52,760 nt of DNA from CAYNSX01 sp964400165 (GCA_964400165.1 CAYNSX010000013.1:1-52760), one strand, 5' to 3'. Positions 5,245 to 12,752 are shown, counted from the first letter of the stretch. The notes: generated by a model not told the origin, from the letters alone. Made by a program: numbers and translations.

Positions 5245-7839
5245 ATGTTGAATCTGGACGAGTTGCGACAGGGATTGCCGGAATCGTCACCGTCGGAGAA
5301 CGCCGAGCGCGTCCTCCAGCGGCGCTATTACTTGCGCGATGTGGACACGAATGCCGTCGTCGAGGACTGGCCGGGCCTCTGCGCGCGCGTCGCCACCCAT
5401 GTCGCCGGCGCCGAGCCGACGGAGCCGCTGCGCGCCGAGTGGACGCGCCAATTCTTCGCCCTCCTCTATCAGCGCGACTTCATCCCGAACTCCCCGTGCC
5501 TGATGAACGCCGGCAAGCCCTACGGCGAGAAGCAACTCGCCGCCTGCTTCGTCCTGCCGATTGACGACACGCTCGGCCCGCAGCCCGCGCACCCGGAGAA
5601 GTTCTCGATTATGGAATCGGCGATGGCGGCGGCGCTGATTCACAAGTCGGGCGGCGGCACCGGCTGGTCGTTCGGCCGCATCCGGCCGAAGGGCGACCGC
5701 GTCCGCACCACCGCCGGCGTGGCGAGCGGCCCGGTCTCGTTCCTGCGGATGATCAACAACATCACCGAGGAAATCAAACAAGGCGGGACGCGCCGCGGCG
5801 CCAATATGGGCATCCTGCCGGTGCACCACCCGGACATCCGCGAGTTCATCACCTGCAAGCAGACGCTCGACGACCGGAACAAGGCCGTCTTCGATTCGAT
5901 GAAGCAGACCGTCGCCGCGGCGGGCGTGGACGAGGCGACCAAGACCTTCCTCCTGCAATCATTGGAGTACTCGCTGTGGAACACGCAGATCACCAACTTC
6001 AACATCAGCGTCGCCATCACCGACAAGTTCATGGAAGCGCTCGAAACCGGCGGCACCTTCGACCTGATCAATCCGCGCACGCAGCAGGTCACCGGCCAGG
6101 AGGACGCGCGCAGCATCTTCGAACTGATGTGTCGCAATGCCTGGGCGAACGGCGACCCGGGCGTCTTCTTCATCGACCGCACCAACGCCAAGAACAAGTG
6201 CCCCCACATCTATCAGTACGAGGCCACCAACCCCTGCGGCGAGCAGAACCTGGCGCCGTTCGATTCGTGCACGCTGGGGAGTATTAACCTCTCGCGCTTC
6301 GCCGGAGAACGGGAGGGCGGGGGAACCGGGCTTGCCCCGAGCGGAGCCGAGGGGGAACCGGAAATCCAGTGGGAGCGGCTGCGGGGGGCGGTGCAGACCG
6401 CGGTGCGCTTCCTCGACGATGTGCTCGACGCCAACCAGTACCCGCTCCCGCAGATCGAAGACTTCTCGCGCAAGAACCGCAAGATCGGCCTCGGCGTGAT
6501 GGGCTGGGCCGACCTGCTGGCGCAACTGCGCATCCGCTACGACAGCGACGCCGCGATGCAACTCGCCGACCGGGTGATGGGCTTCATCCACCGCACCGCC
6601 ATCGAGACCAGCGGCGCGCTCGCCGAAGAGAAGGGCGTCTTCCCGTTCTGGCCCGGCTCCGTCTGGGAGAAGGAAGGCCGGAAGATGCGCAATTCGACCG
6701 TCGTCACCATCGCGCCGACCGGCACGATTTCGATGATCGCCGACTGCTCGTCGGGCATCGAGCCGTTCTTCGCCCTGTCGTGGACGAAGCATGTGATGGA
6801 CAAGGACCGGCTCGTCTATCGCAACGAGTTGCTCGACCGCGCGCTCATCGAGGCCGGCTACAGCGAGGAGGCGCGCAACCGCATTTGCGACCGGCTGGCG
6901 TCGGGCGAAAGTTTGCAGGCGCTGACCGACCTGCCGCAGTGGGTGCGCGACACCTTCCGCACCACGATGGACATCCCGACCGAGTGGCACATCCGCCACC
7001 AGGCCGCCTTCCAGGCGCATGTCGACAACGCCGTCAGCAAGACCATCAACATGCCCAACTCGGCGACGGTGCAGGATGTGCGCGAGGCCTACCTGCTCGC
7101 CTACAAACTGGGCTGCAAGGGCGTCACGATTTACCGCGACCGCAGCCGCAGCGAGCAGGTGCTGAATGTGGGGGACACGACCACCGTGAAACGGGAAACG
7201 GTGAAAAGTGAAACGGGAACGACCGAAACACCCGCCGAGCCCGAGCCGGTGGCCCGTGACACTTCAAACGAGTCCCGTGACACGGAAGCGCCGCCCCCGG
7301 CGGGGCGCAAGCCGCGGGCGCGACCGCGCGTCACCGTCGGCACCACCGAGCGCATCCGCACCGGCTTCGGCAAACTCTATGTCACCATCAACGAGGACCA
7401 GCAGGGGCCGTGCGAGGTCTTCTGCGCCATCGGCAAACCCGGCGGCGAAATGCGGGCGATGGCGGAAGCGATCGGGCGGCTCATCTCGATGGCGCTGCGC
7501 GCCGGCGTGCAGCCGCAAGCCATCATCAAACACCTGCGCGGCATCCGCGGCAGCGAGCCGACTTGGGACGAGGGGCGCCTGGTGCTCTCCTGCCCCGACG
7601 CCATCGGCATCTCGCTCCAGAATTACCTGCGCGAGAAGGGCCTGCTCACCGAGAACGGCAATGGCAACGGCCACGCCGTCGCCGACACCGAGGACGAAGA
7701 GGCCGAGGCCGGTGTGCGCTTGCCGGTACCGATGGACTTGCTCGAGAAGCCGCTCGGCTGCCCCGACTGCGGCGGCTCCGTCGAATATGCCGACAACTGC
7801 TTGGTGTGCCGGTATTGCGGGTACAGCAAGTGCTATTAG
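5245..7839 (+). CDS. nrdJ: Adenosylcobalamin-dependent (class II) ribonucleotide reductase
   Basis: 864 residues. It reduces ribonucleotides to deoxyribonucleotides using a B12-derived thiyl radical. The catalytic N-x-C-x-E motif is NPCGEQNL (N329, C331, E333). Other family motifs are NSPCLMNAGKP, GGGTGWSFGRIRP, QGGTRRGANMGIL and APTGTISMIADCSSGIEPFFAL. After a linker comes the TSCPD domain (TVGTTERIRTGFGKLYVTINEDQQGPCEVF) and a C-terminal zinc ribbon with the redox cysteines (GCPDCGGSVEYADNCLVCRYCGYSKCY). The start at 5245 has GGAGG nine bases upstream. Two segments look like repeat insertions read in frame: residues about 354-375 (6319-6361) and the linker 648-680 (7186-7285). No cobalamin riboswitch is visible upstream. 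Confidence 0.96.
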   Translation: MLNLDELRQGLPESSPSENAERVLQRRYYLRDVDTNAVVEDWPGLCARVATHVAGAEPTEPLRAEWTRQFFALLYQRDFIPNSPCLMNAGKPYGEKQLAACFVLPIDDTLGPQPAHPEKFSIMESAMAAALIHKSGGGTGWSFGRIRPKGDRVRTTAGVASGPVSFLRMINNITEEIKQGGTRRGANMGILPVHHPDIREFITCKQTLDDRNKAVFDSMKQTVAAAGVDEATKTFLLQSLEYSLWNTQITNFNISVAITDKFMEALETGGTFDLINPRTQQVTGQEDARSIFELMCRNAWANGDPGVFFIDRTNAKNKCPHIYQYEATNPCGEQNLAPFDSCTLGSINLSRFAGEREGGGTGLAPSGAEGEPEIQWERLRGAVQTAVRFLDDVLDANQYPLPQIEDFSRKNRKIGLGVMGWADLLAQLRIRYDSDAAMQLADRVMGFIHRTAIETSGALAEEKGVFPFWPGSVWEKEGRKMRNSTVVTIAPTGTISMIADCSSGIEPFFALSWTKHVMDKDRLVYRNELLDRALIEAGYSEEARNRICDRLASGESLQALTDLPQWVRDTFRTTMDIPTEWHIRHQAAFQAHVDNAVSKTINMPNSATVQDVREAYLLAYKLGCKGVTIYRDRSRSEQVLNVGDTTTVKRETVKSETGTTETPAEPEPVARDTSNESRDTEAPPPAGRKPRARPRVTVGTTERIRTGFGKLYVTINEDQQGPCEVFCAIGKPGGEMRAMAEAIGRLISMALRAGVQPQAIIKHLRGIRGSEPTWDEGRLVLSCPDAIGISLQNYLREKGLLTENGNGNGHAVADTEDEEAEAGVRLPVPMDLLEKPLGCPDCGGSVEYADNCLVCRYCGYSKCY
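6319..6361. repeat. Palindrome-like insert inside nrdJ bounded by direct repeats
   Basis: GGGGGAACCGG occurs at 6319-6329 and again at 6351-6361, bracketing CTTGCCCCGAGCGGAGCCGA. The core is an imperfect hairpin of the CCCCGAG...GGGG type. It encodes GTGLAPSGAEGEPE, a segment I would not expect between the NrdJ motifs GSINLSRF and QWERL. Confidence 0.6.
7186..7221. repeat. Heptamer array in the nrdJ linker (GTGAAAC/GGGAAAC)
   Basis: Units GTGAAAC, GGGAAAC, one extra G, GTGAAAA, GTGAAAC, GGGAACG. The array is read in frame as VKRETVKSETGT between the catalytic barrel and the TSCPD domain. It is followed at 7250-7285 by two copies of CCCGTGACAC. Confidence 0.7.
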
Positions 7840-7847
7840 GACGGCGT

Positions 7848-7875
7848 GCGTAGGGCGTAGTAAGTAGTGCGTAGG
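7848..7875. repeat. Heptamer array, four units, after the nrdJ stop
   Basis: GCGTAGG, GCGTAGT, AAGTAGT, GCGTAGG, starting eight bases after the nrdJ stop codon. It belongs to the same class of 7-base tandem repeat as at 2647 and 7186 but has a different unit. Confidence 0.8.
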
Positions 7876-7886
7876 AAAAACAGGTG

Positions 7887-7910
7887 CGGCCTCGCGGCGA
7901 CGCGGGGCCG
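7887..7910. repeat. GNRA-capped palindrome, copy 1
   Basis: A 10-bp stem (CGGCCTCGCG paired with CGCGGGGCCG, one T-G wobble) closed by a GCGA tetraloop. An identical 24-base copy lies at 8278-8301 in the same orientation, and the two bracket the small secreted-protein gene. Confidence 0.85.
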
Positions 7911-7977
7911 GTCTGTTATTGCGGGAACAATGACAGCAGTCGCCGAGTCGGATTGGAAGAGTCAGGGAGCATTGCTG

Positions 7978-8244
7978 ATGCGATTTGCGAAGGCAGTATT
8001 GATCGCTCTCCTCTGCATAGCGGTGGGAGTGGGGGCACTCGTCGCAGTGGCACAGGCACGCGGATATCCCATTCGTGTGGGAACACCCCGAGCCAGCCTA
8101 ACAGTCGGACCGTTGATGCCGTATTCGGGGGGCTGGTACCAACGCGGGAGTTACATTGCGTGTGGCCCGAGCGGATCGCGCAGTGCGGACTATGTGCAGG
8201 TGGGCAGGTTCTCCGTCGAATGGAATGTCCAGACGTATCCCTGA
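7978..8244 (+). CDS. Small secreted or membrane-anchored protein
   Basis: 88 residues from the ATG at 7978, which has AGGGAG eight bases upstream; the frame is open to 7867 but without a better start. Residues 1-26 (MRFAKAVLIALLCIAVGVGA then LVAVAQA) form a signal peptide or anchor ending in an Ala-x-Ala-like site. The mature 60 residues (YSGGWYQRGSYIACGPSG and YVQVGRFSVEWNV) match nothing I know. It is bracketed by two identical hairpins, is lower in GC than its neighbours, and contains one ACGT (8233). Possibly an acquired cassette. Confidence 0.55.
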   Translation: MRFAKAVLIALLCIAVGVGALVAVAQARGYPIRVGTPRASLTVGPLMPYSGGWYQRGSYIACGPSGSRSADYVQVGRFSVEWNVQTYP

Positions 8245-8277
8245 ATTCGCCAAGCCAATTGGCAGTGAGAATTCCAG

Positions 8278-8301
8278 CGGCCTCGCGGCGACGCGGGGCC
8301 G
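8278..8301. repeat. GNRA-capped palindrome, copy 2
   Basis: Identical to 7887-7910, including one extra matching G on the 5' side (25 identical bases). It lies between the convergent small secreted gene and the Hcp-like gene, where it could also slow transcription. Confidence 0.85.
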
Positions 8302-8321
8302 TGGTGTTTGCGACACGGGTT

Positions 8322-8346
8322 CCCCCTCTCCTTACAGGAGAGGGGG
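8322..8346. repeat. CCCTCTCC-type dispersed palindrome
   Basis: CCCCCTCTCC, a 5-base loop, then GGAGAGGGGG: a 10-bp perfect stem. Further members of the family lie at 12.9-13.1, 33.0-33.3 and 37.07 kb. It sits between convergent genes and may act as a terminator for both. Confidence 0.75.
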
Positions 8347-8374
8347 TCAGGGGGGTGAGGCCGGGTGAATCTCG

Positions 8375-8932
8375 TCAGCGATTCAGGTCCCAGGTGTAAG
8401 TCTGCGCGTTCCCGTCGGGGTCGACATATGAAATCGTGATCTTGGTGAAGTTCAAACTGAACTGCTCCATCGGCATGGCATCGCCCTCGCCGGTCTTGAC
8501 GGAGTAGCCGCTCACGAGGACATCCTGCAGCGTGTAGGTGAGATACGCCCGGCCGCCGCGGGTCAGCGTGATGCGGGCGTCCTTCAGGTGCTTGCCCACG
8601 GCCAGCATTTCGATGAGTTTCGGCGTCGCCTTGCCCACGGTCTTGGTGAGGACGACGGGCTGCGGGCGCGACTTGCCGCCCGCGGCGCCGACGCTTGACG
8701 CGGCCGGCGCCGTGGCGCCCCAGGCCAGCGATTGAATGGCGATGCCCGACGGCTGGTCGGGCACCGTCACTTCGCCCGGCACGCCATCCAGTTGCAAGAA
8801 GATGGGCGAGGCCGGAGCGAGAACCGGCCGCGGCGCTGGGCCTTGTGGCGCAAAACCCAGTGTGAACGCCACGGCAATGACCAACAGCGGTGCGAGCCAC
8901 AGAACACGGCGATGGGAACTTGAAATCAGCAT
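8375..8932 (-). CDS. Secreted Hcp-like (T6SS tube family) protein
   Basis: 185 residues. It starts at the ATG at 8932, preceded by GAGGAGG at a 10-base spacing. Residues 1-35 form a signal peptide (RRVLWLAPLLVIAVAFTLGF). The remainder has the Hcp1 fold signature: IFLQLDGVPGEVTVPDQPSGIAIQSLAWG, VVLTKTVGKATPKLIEMLAVGKHLKDARITL, YTLQDVLVSGYSV and QFSLNFTKITISYVDPDG. Hcp forms hexameric rings in type VI secretion, but no other T6SS gene is in the window. The Sec signal is unlike canonical Hcp, so this is more likely one of the free-standing exported Hcp-like proteins. The role is unknown. Confidence 0.75.
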   Translation of the reverse strand: MLISSSHRRVLWLAPLLVIAVAFTLGFAPQGPAPRPVLAPASPIFLQLDGVPGEVTVPDQPSGIAIQSLAWGATAPAASSVGAAGGKSRPQPVVLTKTVGKATPKLIEMLAVGKHLKDARITLTRGGRAYLTYTLQDVLVSGYSVKTGEGDAMPMEQFSLNFTKITISYVDPDGNAQTYTWDLNR

Positions 8933-9008
8933 TGTTCGCAGTCCTCCTCGTCGCCACTTATAGCACCGCCGGCGCCGGCAGTCATTCGGCGCGCCGCCCG
9001 CCGCGGGG

Positions 9009-9014
9009 TAGAAT
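9009..9014 (+). promoter_or_regulatory. -10 box TAGAAT of the four-paralogue operon
   Basis: TAGAAT, six bases, then GTG at 9021, with no Shine-Dalgarno. It fits the leaderless pattern and probably drives the four coupled genes 9021-12328. Confidence 0.45.
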
Positions 9015-9020
9015 CCCCCT

Positions 9021-9611
9021 GTGAGTGGGATGCAAGCGCGAGCGACAGCGCAGGTCTTTCACACGAGGGGGTGGCATGCCTGGAGGCGCCGTCCCTGGTT
9101 GTTCGCCGCGCGCGCCATGGGCATCTCGGTCGTCCTGTTCCTGATCGCGCCAATGGCGTTGCTCTTCCTATGGACATTCACCGGCGGCTCGGGCAGCGAC
9201 GCCGGCGCGAGCGACGGGTGGCAACTGCCGCTGGCCGGTGTGCTCGCAGTGACCGCCTACTTGCTGTTTGATGTCGGTCGTGCCGCCCGGCGGCTGACGG
9301 TGGACACGCTCGGTTTCGAGTACCGAAGTCTCTTTCGCCGCCAGCGGCTGGCGTGGGCGGACTTCCGGCAGGTATCGCTGTATTGGGTGGGCGAACTGCC
9401 CGTGCTCCACTTGACGCGCCGTGGCTCCAACATCGTCACGCTCGATACGACCGAATGGGTGCCCGCGGACGAACTCGCTGATCGGGTATTGCTCGCCGTC
9501 GCTGCGCATGGCATCCACGGGCGCGAACTGTTCCGGCCGCCCGATGCTTCCGAATCGCCGGACGGTGACACTGTTGCGGCCCAGACGGATGCGCTGCGCC
9601 GTGACTGCTGA
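9021..9611 (+). CDS. Paralogous membrane protein 1 of 4 (HTxxWxAWR family)
   Basis: 196 residues from GTG 9021 (in-frame ATG at 9030 is the alternative). The N-terminal motif VFHTRGWHAWRRRP is followed by two membrane helices (AMGISVVLFLIAPMALLFLW and LPLAGVLAVTAYLLFDVGR). A soluble domain follows with the pattern LTVDTLGFEYRSLFRRQRLAWADFRQVSLYW, like a bacterial PH-type domain. It lacks the C-terminal membrane helices of its three paralogues, so it is either short or truncated. The stop overlaps the start of the next gene. The function is unknown; the layout is like bPH2 proteins, which is an inference from pattern only. Confidence 0.65.
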   Translation: MSGMQARATAQVFHTRGWHAWRRRPWLFAARAMGISVVLFLIAPMALLFLWTFTGGSGSDAGASDGWQLPLAGVLAVTAYLLFDVGRAARRLTVDTLGFEYRSLFRRQRLAWADFRQVSLYWVGELPVLHLTRRGSNIVTLDTTEWVPADELADRVLLAVAAHGIHGRELFRPPDASESPDGDTVAAQTDALRRDC

Positions 9612-10515
9612 ACGCTTCGCGGCACGAATCTTTCGCACGAAAGAATGGCGCGCCTGGCGGCGGGCGCCGGGGCTGACGGCGGCCCGCATCGGCCTGACCG
9701 CGGCGCTGCTGTTCTGCGTCTCGCAGGTGGCCGGGTGGGGGCTGATGGCCTTCAAGTCGGGCCGCGACCCCTTCAAGGAAGGTCCGCTGGCGCTGATGTT
9801 CTTCGCCGCGGTCGGCGTGTTGGTCGTGCTGTTTGTGGTCTACGGCTACGCGAACGCGATCGTGTCCTCGCTCACGGTCTATCCCGAAGGCATCGAACAG
9901 CACATCCTGTTTCGCACCCGCTTCATTCCGTGGGAGTCGATGCAGCGGGCGAATGTCCTCTGGCACGGCGAGTGGCCGGTGCTCACCATCGGCTACGCCA
10001 AGCGGTTCGAACTCTTCGTCGACTCGCGCGGCTGGACTGATGCTCGGCACTCGGCGGACTCCGTCCTGCTGGCGCTGGCGAACGCCGGCATCGCCGGCCG
10101 GCAGTTCGTGATGACGCGCGCCCGCGTAGTCCTCCGCAACACCGCCGCTGCGTTCGTCCTCGCCGCGCTGGCCTGGGCGCTGCTGGCGCGGCCGGACCCG
10201 GTGCAGGCGCCCATGTTCATCCTCGCCGGCATCGCGCTGACCACCGCCGCCATCGGCGTGATGACCGCCGCCTACACGCCGCCGCGCCGCGGGGCGCAGA
10301 AGGTCGAGTTGTTGCAGCAGTCGGTGCAGAACGGCCTGCTCGGCAGCGTGGCGTTGAGTTGGATCGTCGGCGCCTCCGGTCACATCGAACTGTTCCTGTC
10401 GTGGGTGCTGGCGGGGACGGTGGCGTCGGCGCTCGCCGGCGCGCTGGCTGGTGAAGTGCTCGGCTGGGCGGGCACCCGCGCCGCCCGCCGCGCCGCGCTG
10501 GGTCAGGGCGCGTGA
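9601..10515 (+). CDS. Paralogous membrane protein 2 of 4
   Basis: 304 residues from GTG 9601 (ATG at 9589 is possible), overlapping gene 1 by 11 bases. It has FRTKEWRAWRRAPGLTAARI, two membrane helices, then a PH-like segment (LTVYPEGIEQHILFRTRFIPWESMQRANVLWHGEWPVLTIGYAKRFELF) and a helix ending DSVLLALANAGIAGRQF. Four C-terminal membrane helices follow (about 175-290). The domain order is TM2, soluble, TM4, shared with paralogues 3 and 4. The function is unknown. Confidence 0.65.
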   Translation: MTAERFAARIFRTKEWRAWRRAPGLTAARIGLTAALLFCVSQVAGWGLMAFKSGRDPFKEGPLALMFFAAVGVLVVLFVVYGYANAIVSSLTVYPEGIEQHILFRTRFIPWESMQRANVLWHGEWPVLTIGYAKRFELFVDSRGWTDARHSADSVLLALANAGIAGRQFVMTRARVVLRNTAAAFVLAALAWALLARPDPVQAPMFILAGIALTTAAIGVMTAAYTPPRRGAQKVELLQQSVQNGLLGSVALSWIVGASGHIELFLSWVLAGTVASALAGALAGEVLGWAGTRAARRAALGQGA

Positions 10516-11420
10516 CCACCTACCACACAAAGGAATGGCATCAGTGGCGAAGTGCACCGAAGCGGGTCATCTGGCACACTGCACTTTTCCTGACGGTGTT
10601 CGTCGTTGGGTCAGTCGGACTTGGCGTGCTGGTTTCCTGGTGGAAGAAGGAACCCTATCAGTCAATCACCTATGACTTGCTGCGCGGCTTCGTGTTCTAC
10701 GGCGGCTTCGCGGTGATCGGTCTTGCTGTGCAAATCGATTCCACATACGCGACTCTGACGGTGACGCCCGAGTGGTTTGAATATCGTGTGCTTTGGTGGG
10801 CGAAGCGATTTCGGTGGGACAATCTGCTGCGAGTTGTCGTCGAGTGGAGAGGGGCAATCCCCATCTTTGACTTCACCGATCGGAAGAAAGCATATCGACT
10901 TGATTGTCACGACTGGGGTCAGCCAAGGCAGGTCGCGGATGAGGTTTTGTCGATCTTGGCAGGCCGCGGGATTGTTGCGAAACAATTGGGAACCCAGGAA
11001 GATCGAATTCTTCGCTTGCCTTACGCGTGGGTCACGGTGGTGCTATGTGTTGGGTCACTCGTGTCCATGGGAGTCCTGTCGGGCTGGGAATATGGGAACC
11101 TGCGGTGGGGTGTGGGATTGCCACTTCTGGCGCTGGCCGTCTCTTCGGCCACAGCGCTTTACCTGAGGCTCCCGACCCGTTTCCGTAGAAGACGGCGAGT
11201 GATCCCGGCGCTGTGGGCCAGCTGGGTGGGCGCCTATCTCGGGATGATGCTGTCCATGTCCTTTCAACACGGGAGCGCAATCGTCATGCTTGCGGTGGTC
11301 GCAGGCTCATGGCTCTGGTCTCTTGCTACGGGGGCGGGTCTCATCTTCTTTGTGATCGAGCGGGCCAACCACCGGCCGCAGGTGGGCGCGGGGCCCTCGG
11401 AGCGGATACCCAGTTCTTGA
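10512..11420 (+). CDS. Paralogous membrane protein 3 of 4
   Basis: 302 residues, GTG start overlapping the previous TGA (GTGA). It opens MTTYHTKEWHQWRSAPKRVI, has two membrane helices, then LTVTPEWFEYRVLWWAKRFRWDNLLRVVVEWRGAIPIF and QVADEVLSILAGRGIVAKQL. Four C-terminal membrane helices follow. GC is lower than in paralogues 1 and 2. The function is unknown; the tight coupling implies the four products are needed together. Confidence 0.65.
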   Translation: MTTYHTKEWHQWRSAPKRVIWHTALFLTVFVVGSVGLGVLVSWWKKEPYQSITYDLLRGFVFYGGFAVIGLAVQIDSTYATLTVTPEWFEYRVLWWAKRFRWDNLLRVVVEWRGAIPIFDFTDRKKAYRLDCHDWGQPRQVADEVLSILAGRGIVAKQLGTQEDRILRLPYAWVTVVLCVGSLVSMGVLSGWEYGNLRWGVGLPLLALAVSSATALYLRLPTRFRRRRRVIPALWASWVGAYLGMMLSMSFQHGSAIVMLAVVAGSWLWSLATGAGLIFFVIERANHRPQVGAGPSERIPSS

Positions 11421-12328
11421 TGACCACCTACCACACGAAAGAGTGGCACGCGTGGAGTGCGAATCCGCGCCAGTACTATCTGCGGAGGACCGGGGTTTCG
11501 GTCGGCATTTTCCTTGTGGCCATCGGCTTGATGGCTGGGGGGTACGCGCTGCACCAGCGACAAAGTCCGCTCCGCGCGGAGACGGCCATCCAACTGGCAT
11601 TGTGTGCCCCGCCAATTGTCGGAGTGCTCTTCTACCAACTTGTGGAAGCGGTGATGCGGAGCGGCACGCTGACTTTCACACTGGAAGGAATCGAGTCTCG
11701 ATGGCTCGGGCATGCTCACTCATTGCGATGGGCTGATTGCCGAACGGCGCGGTTGAGTTGGAACGACGAACTGCCATCTGTGGAATTCGTCACAGGCCGC
11801 CGCGGAGTTCGCCATGTTGTTCCGAAGTCGTGGGTGCCTCCGCGCGAAGTGGCGGATCGGGTCTTGCTGGCCATTGCTACCTACGCGATTCCGACGGAAC
11901 TCCCGACCACGCTCAATCGCAAAACCATTCGAAGCTACCTAGGCCTCGCCGCAGCTACTGTGTCGGTTCTGTCATTCGTGGTTTTTGGCACCATCCGATG
12001 GATTGCTCATGTCCAAGGTTTATGGGTCCTGACTGCCTGGGCGATCACCGGTGGTATATCAGTAAGCACTGCGGCCGTATTCACTTTGCGGCGGCGAGAA
12101 AGCTTTCCCGTGTGGCGGCCCATTTGGTCGGGAATCTGGATGGGACTTGTGTACTCGAGCTGGCCTCTCGCACTTACGGTCGAAAGCTTTCGGTTTGAGC
12201 TTCTGTATTGGTACTGCGGATTGCTTGTTGCCATTGTGCTTGCGAGTACCTTGGCAGCGTTCAGCCTTCCTTGGCTTGACCGGTGGCAGGCACGGCGGGA
12301 AGAGGCAGCGGCTCCCCAGCCCCCTTGA
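11420..12328 (+). CDS. Paralogous membrane protein 4 of 4
   Basis: 302 residues; the ATG overlaps the preceding stop (TGATG). It opens MTTYHTKEWHAWSANPRQYY, nearly the same as paralogue 3. It continues with two membrane helices, FTLEGIESRWLGHAHSLRWADCRTARLSWNDELPSVEFV, EVADRVLLAIATYAI, and four C-terminal membrane helices. A longer open frame upstream (from 11213) runs through paralogue 3 and is rejected. The gene ends ten bases before the ArsR operator. Confidence 0.65.
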   Translation: MTTYHTKEWHAWSANPRQYYLRRTGVSVGIFLVAIGLMAGGYALHQRQSPLRAETAIQLALCAPPIVGVLFYQLVEAVMRSGTLTFTLEGIESRWLGHAHSLRWADCRTARLSWNDELPSVEFVTGRRGVRHVVPKSWVPPREVADRVLLAIATYAIPTELPTTLNRKTIRSYLGLAAATVSVLSFVVFGTIRWIAHVQGLWVLTAWAITGGISVSTAAVFTLRRRESFPVWRPIWSGIWMGLVYSSWPLALTVESFRFELLYWYCGLLVAIVLASTLAAFSLPWLDRWQARREEAAAPQPP

Positions 12329-12338
12329 CGCCCCTGGT

Positions 12339-12364
12339 ATCATATGCAGTGAGATGCATATGAT
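12339..12364. promoter_or_regulatory. Perfect ArsR-type operator overlapping the arsR start
   Basis: ATCATATGCA, 6-base spacer GTGAGA, TGCATATGAT: a perfect 10-bp inverted repeat. The first arm also holds the only -10-like box (TATCAT, 12338-12343), and the ATG at 12354 straddles the spacer and the second arm. Binding would block both transcription and start-codon access. AT-rich dyads like this are typical ArsR/SmtB sites. Confidence 0.85.
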
Positions 12365-12737
12365 ATCTCCGGCCGAACTCCTGGCGACTTTGGCAAAACC
12401 CGAGCGGCTGCGCCTGCTGGCGCTGCTCCGCCGGGGCGAAGCGTGTGTCTGCGAACTGACCGCCGCCCTGCAACTGCCGCAGTATCAGGTCTCGCGGGAC
12501 TTGCGGGCGCTGCGGCAGGCGGGCCTGCTCGACGAGCGGCCCGACGGCAAGTGGGCCTATTACCGGCTCGCCGAACGGCTCCCCGCCCCGGTGCGCCAAC
12601 TCGTGGACGCCGTCCTCGCCCTGCACGACGCCCGGCCCGACGCCGCGCGCTTGTGCCGGGCGCTCTGTTGCCGCCAGGAGGGCAGGTGCTGCGTGCGGGT
12701 GGACCTCATCCCGCTGCCGCGCCTGACCCGGGCTTGA
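12354..12737 (+). CDS. ArsR/SmtB-family metal-sensing repressor
   Basis: 127 residues, a winged-helix repressor that leaves its operator when metal or metalloid binds. The sensor segment RRGEACVCELTAALQLPQYQVSRDLRALRQAGLLDERPDGKWAYY carries Cys31-Val-Cys33, the alpha-3 CVC motif of ArsR/CadC-type sensors, directly before the recognition helix. The C-terminus adds CRALCCRQEGRCC, five more cysteines. The start is ATG 12354 (ATG 12360 possible), inside the operator palindrome, so autoregulation is expected. The polycysteine gene begins 15 bases after its stop, giving a repressor-target pair. Which metal is sensed (As(III), Cd, Zn, Cu) cannot be read from sequence. Confidence 0.88.
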   Translation: MHMISPAELLATLAKPERLRLLALLRRGEACVCELTAALQLPQYQVSRDLRALRQAGLLDERPDGKWAYYRLAERLPAPVRQLVDAVLALHDARPDAARLCRALCCRQEGRCCVRVDLIPLPRLTRA

Positions 12738-12752
12738 GAGAGAGGAACTCCG

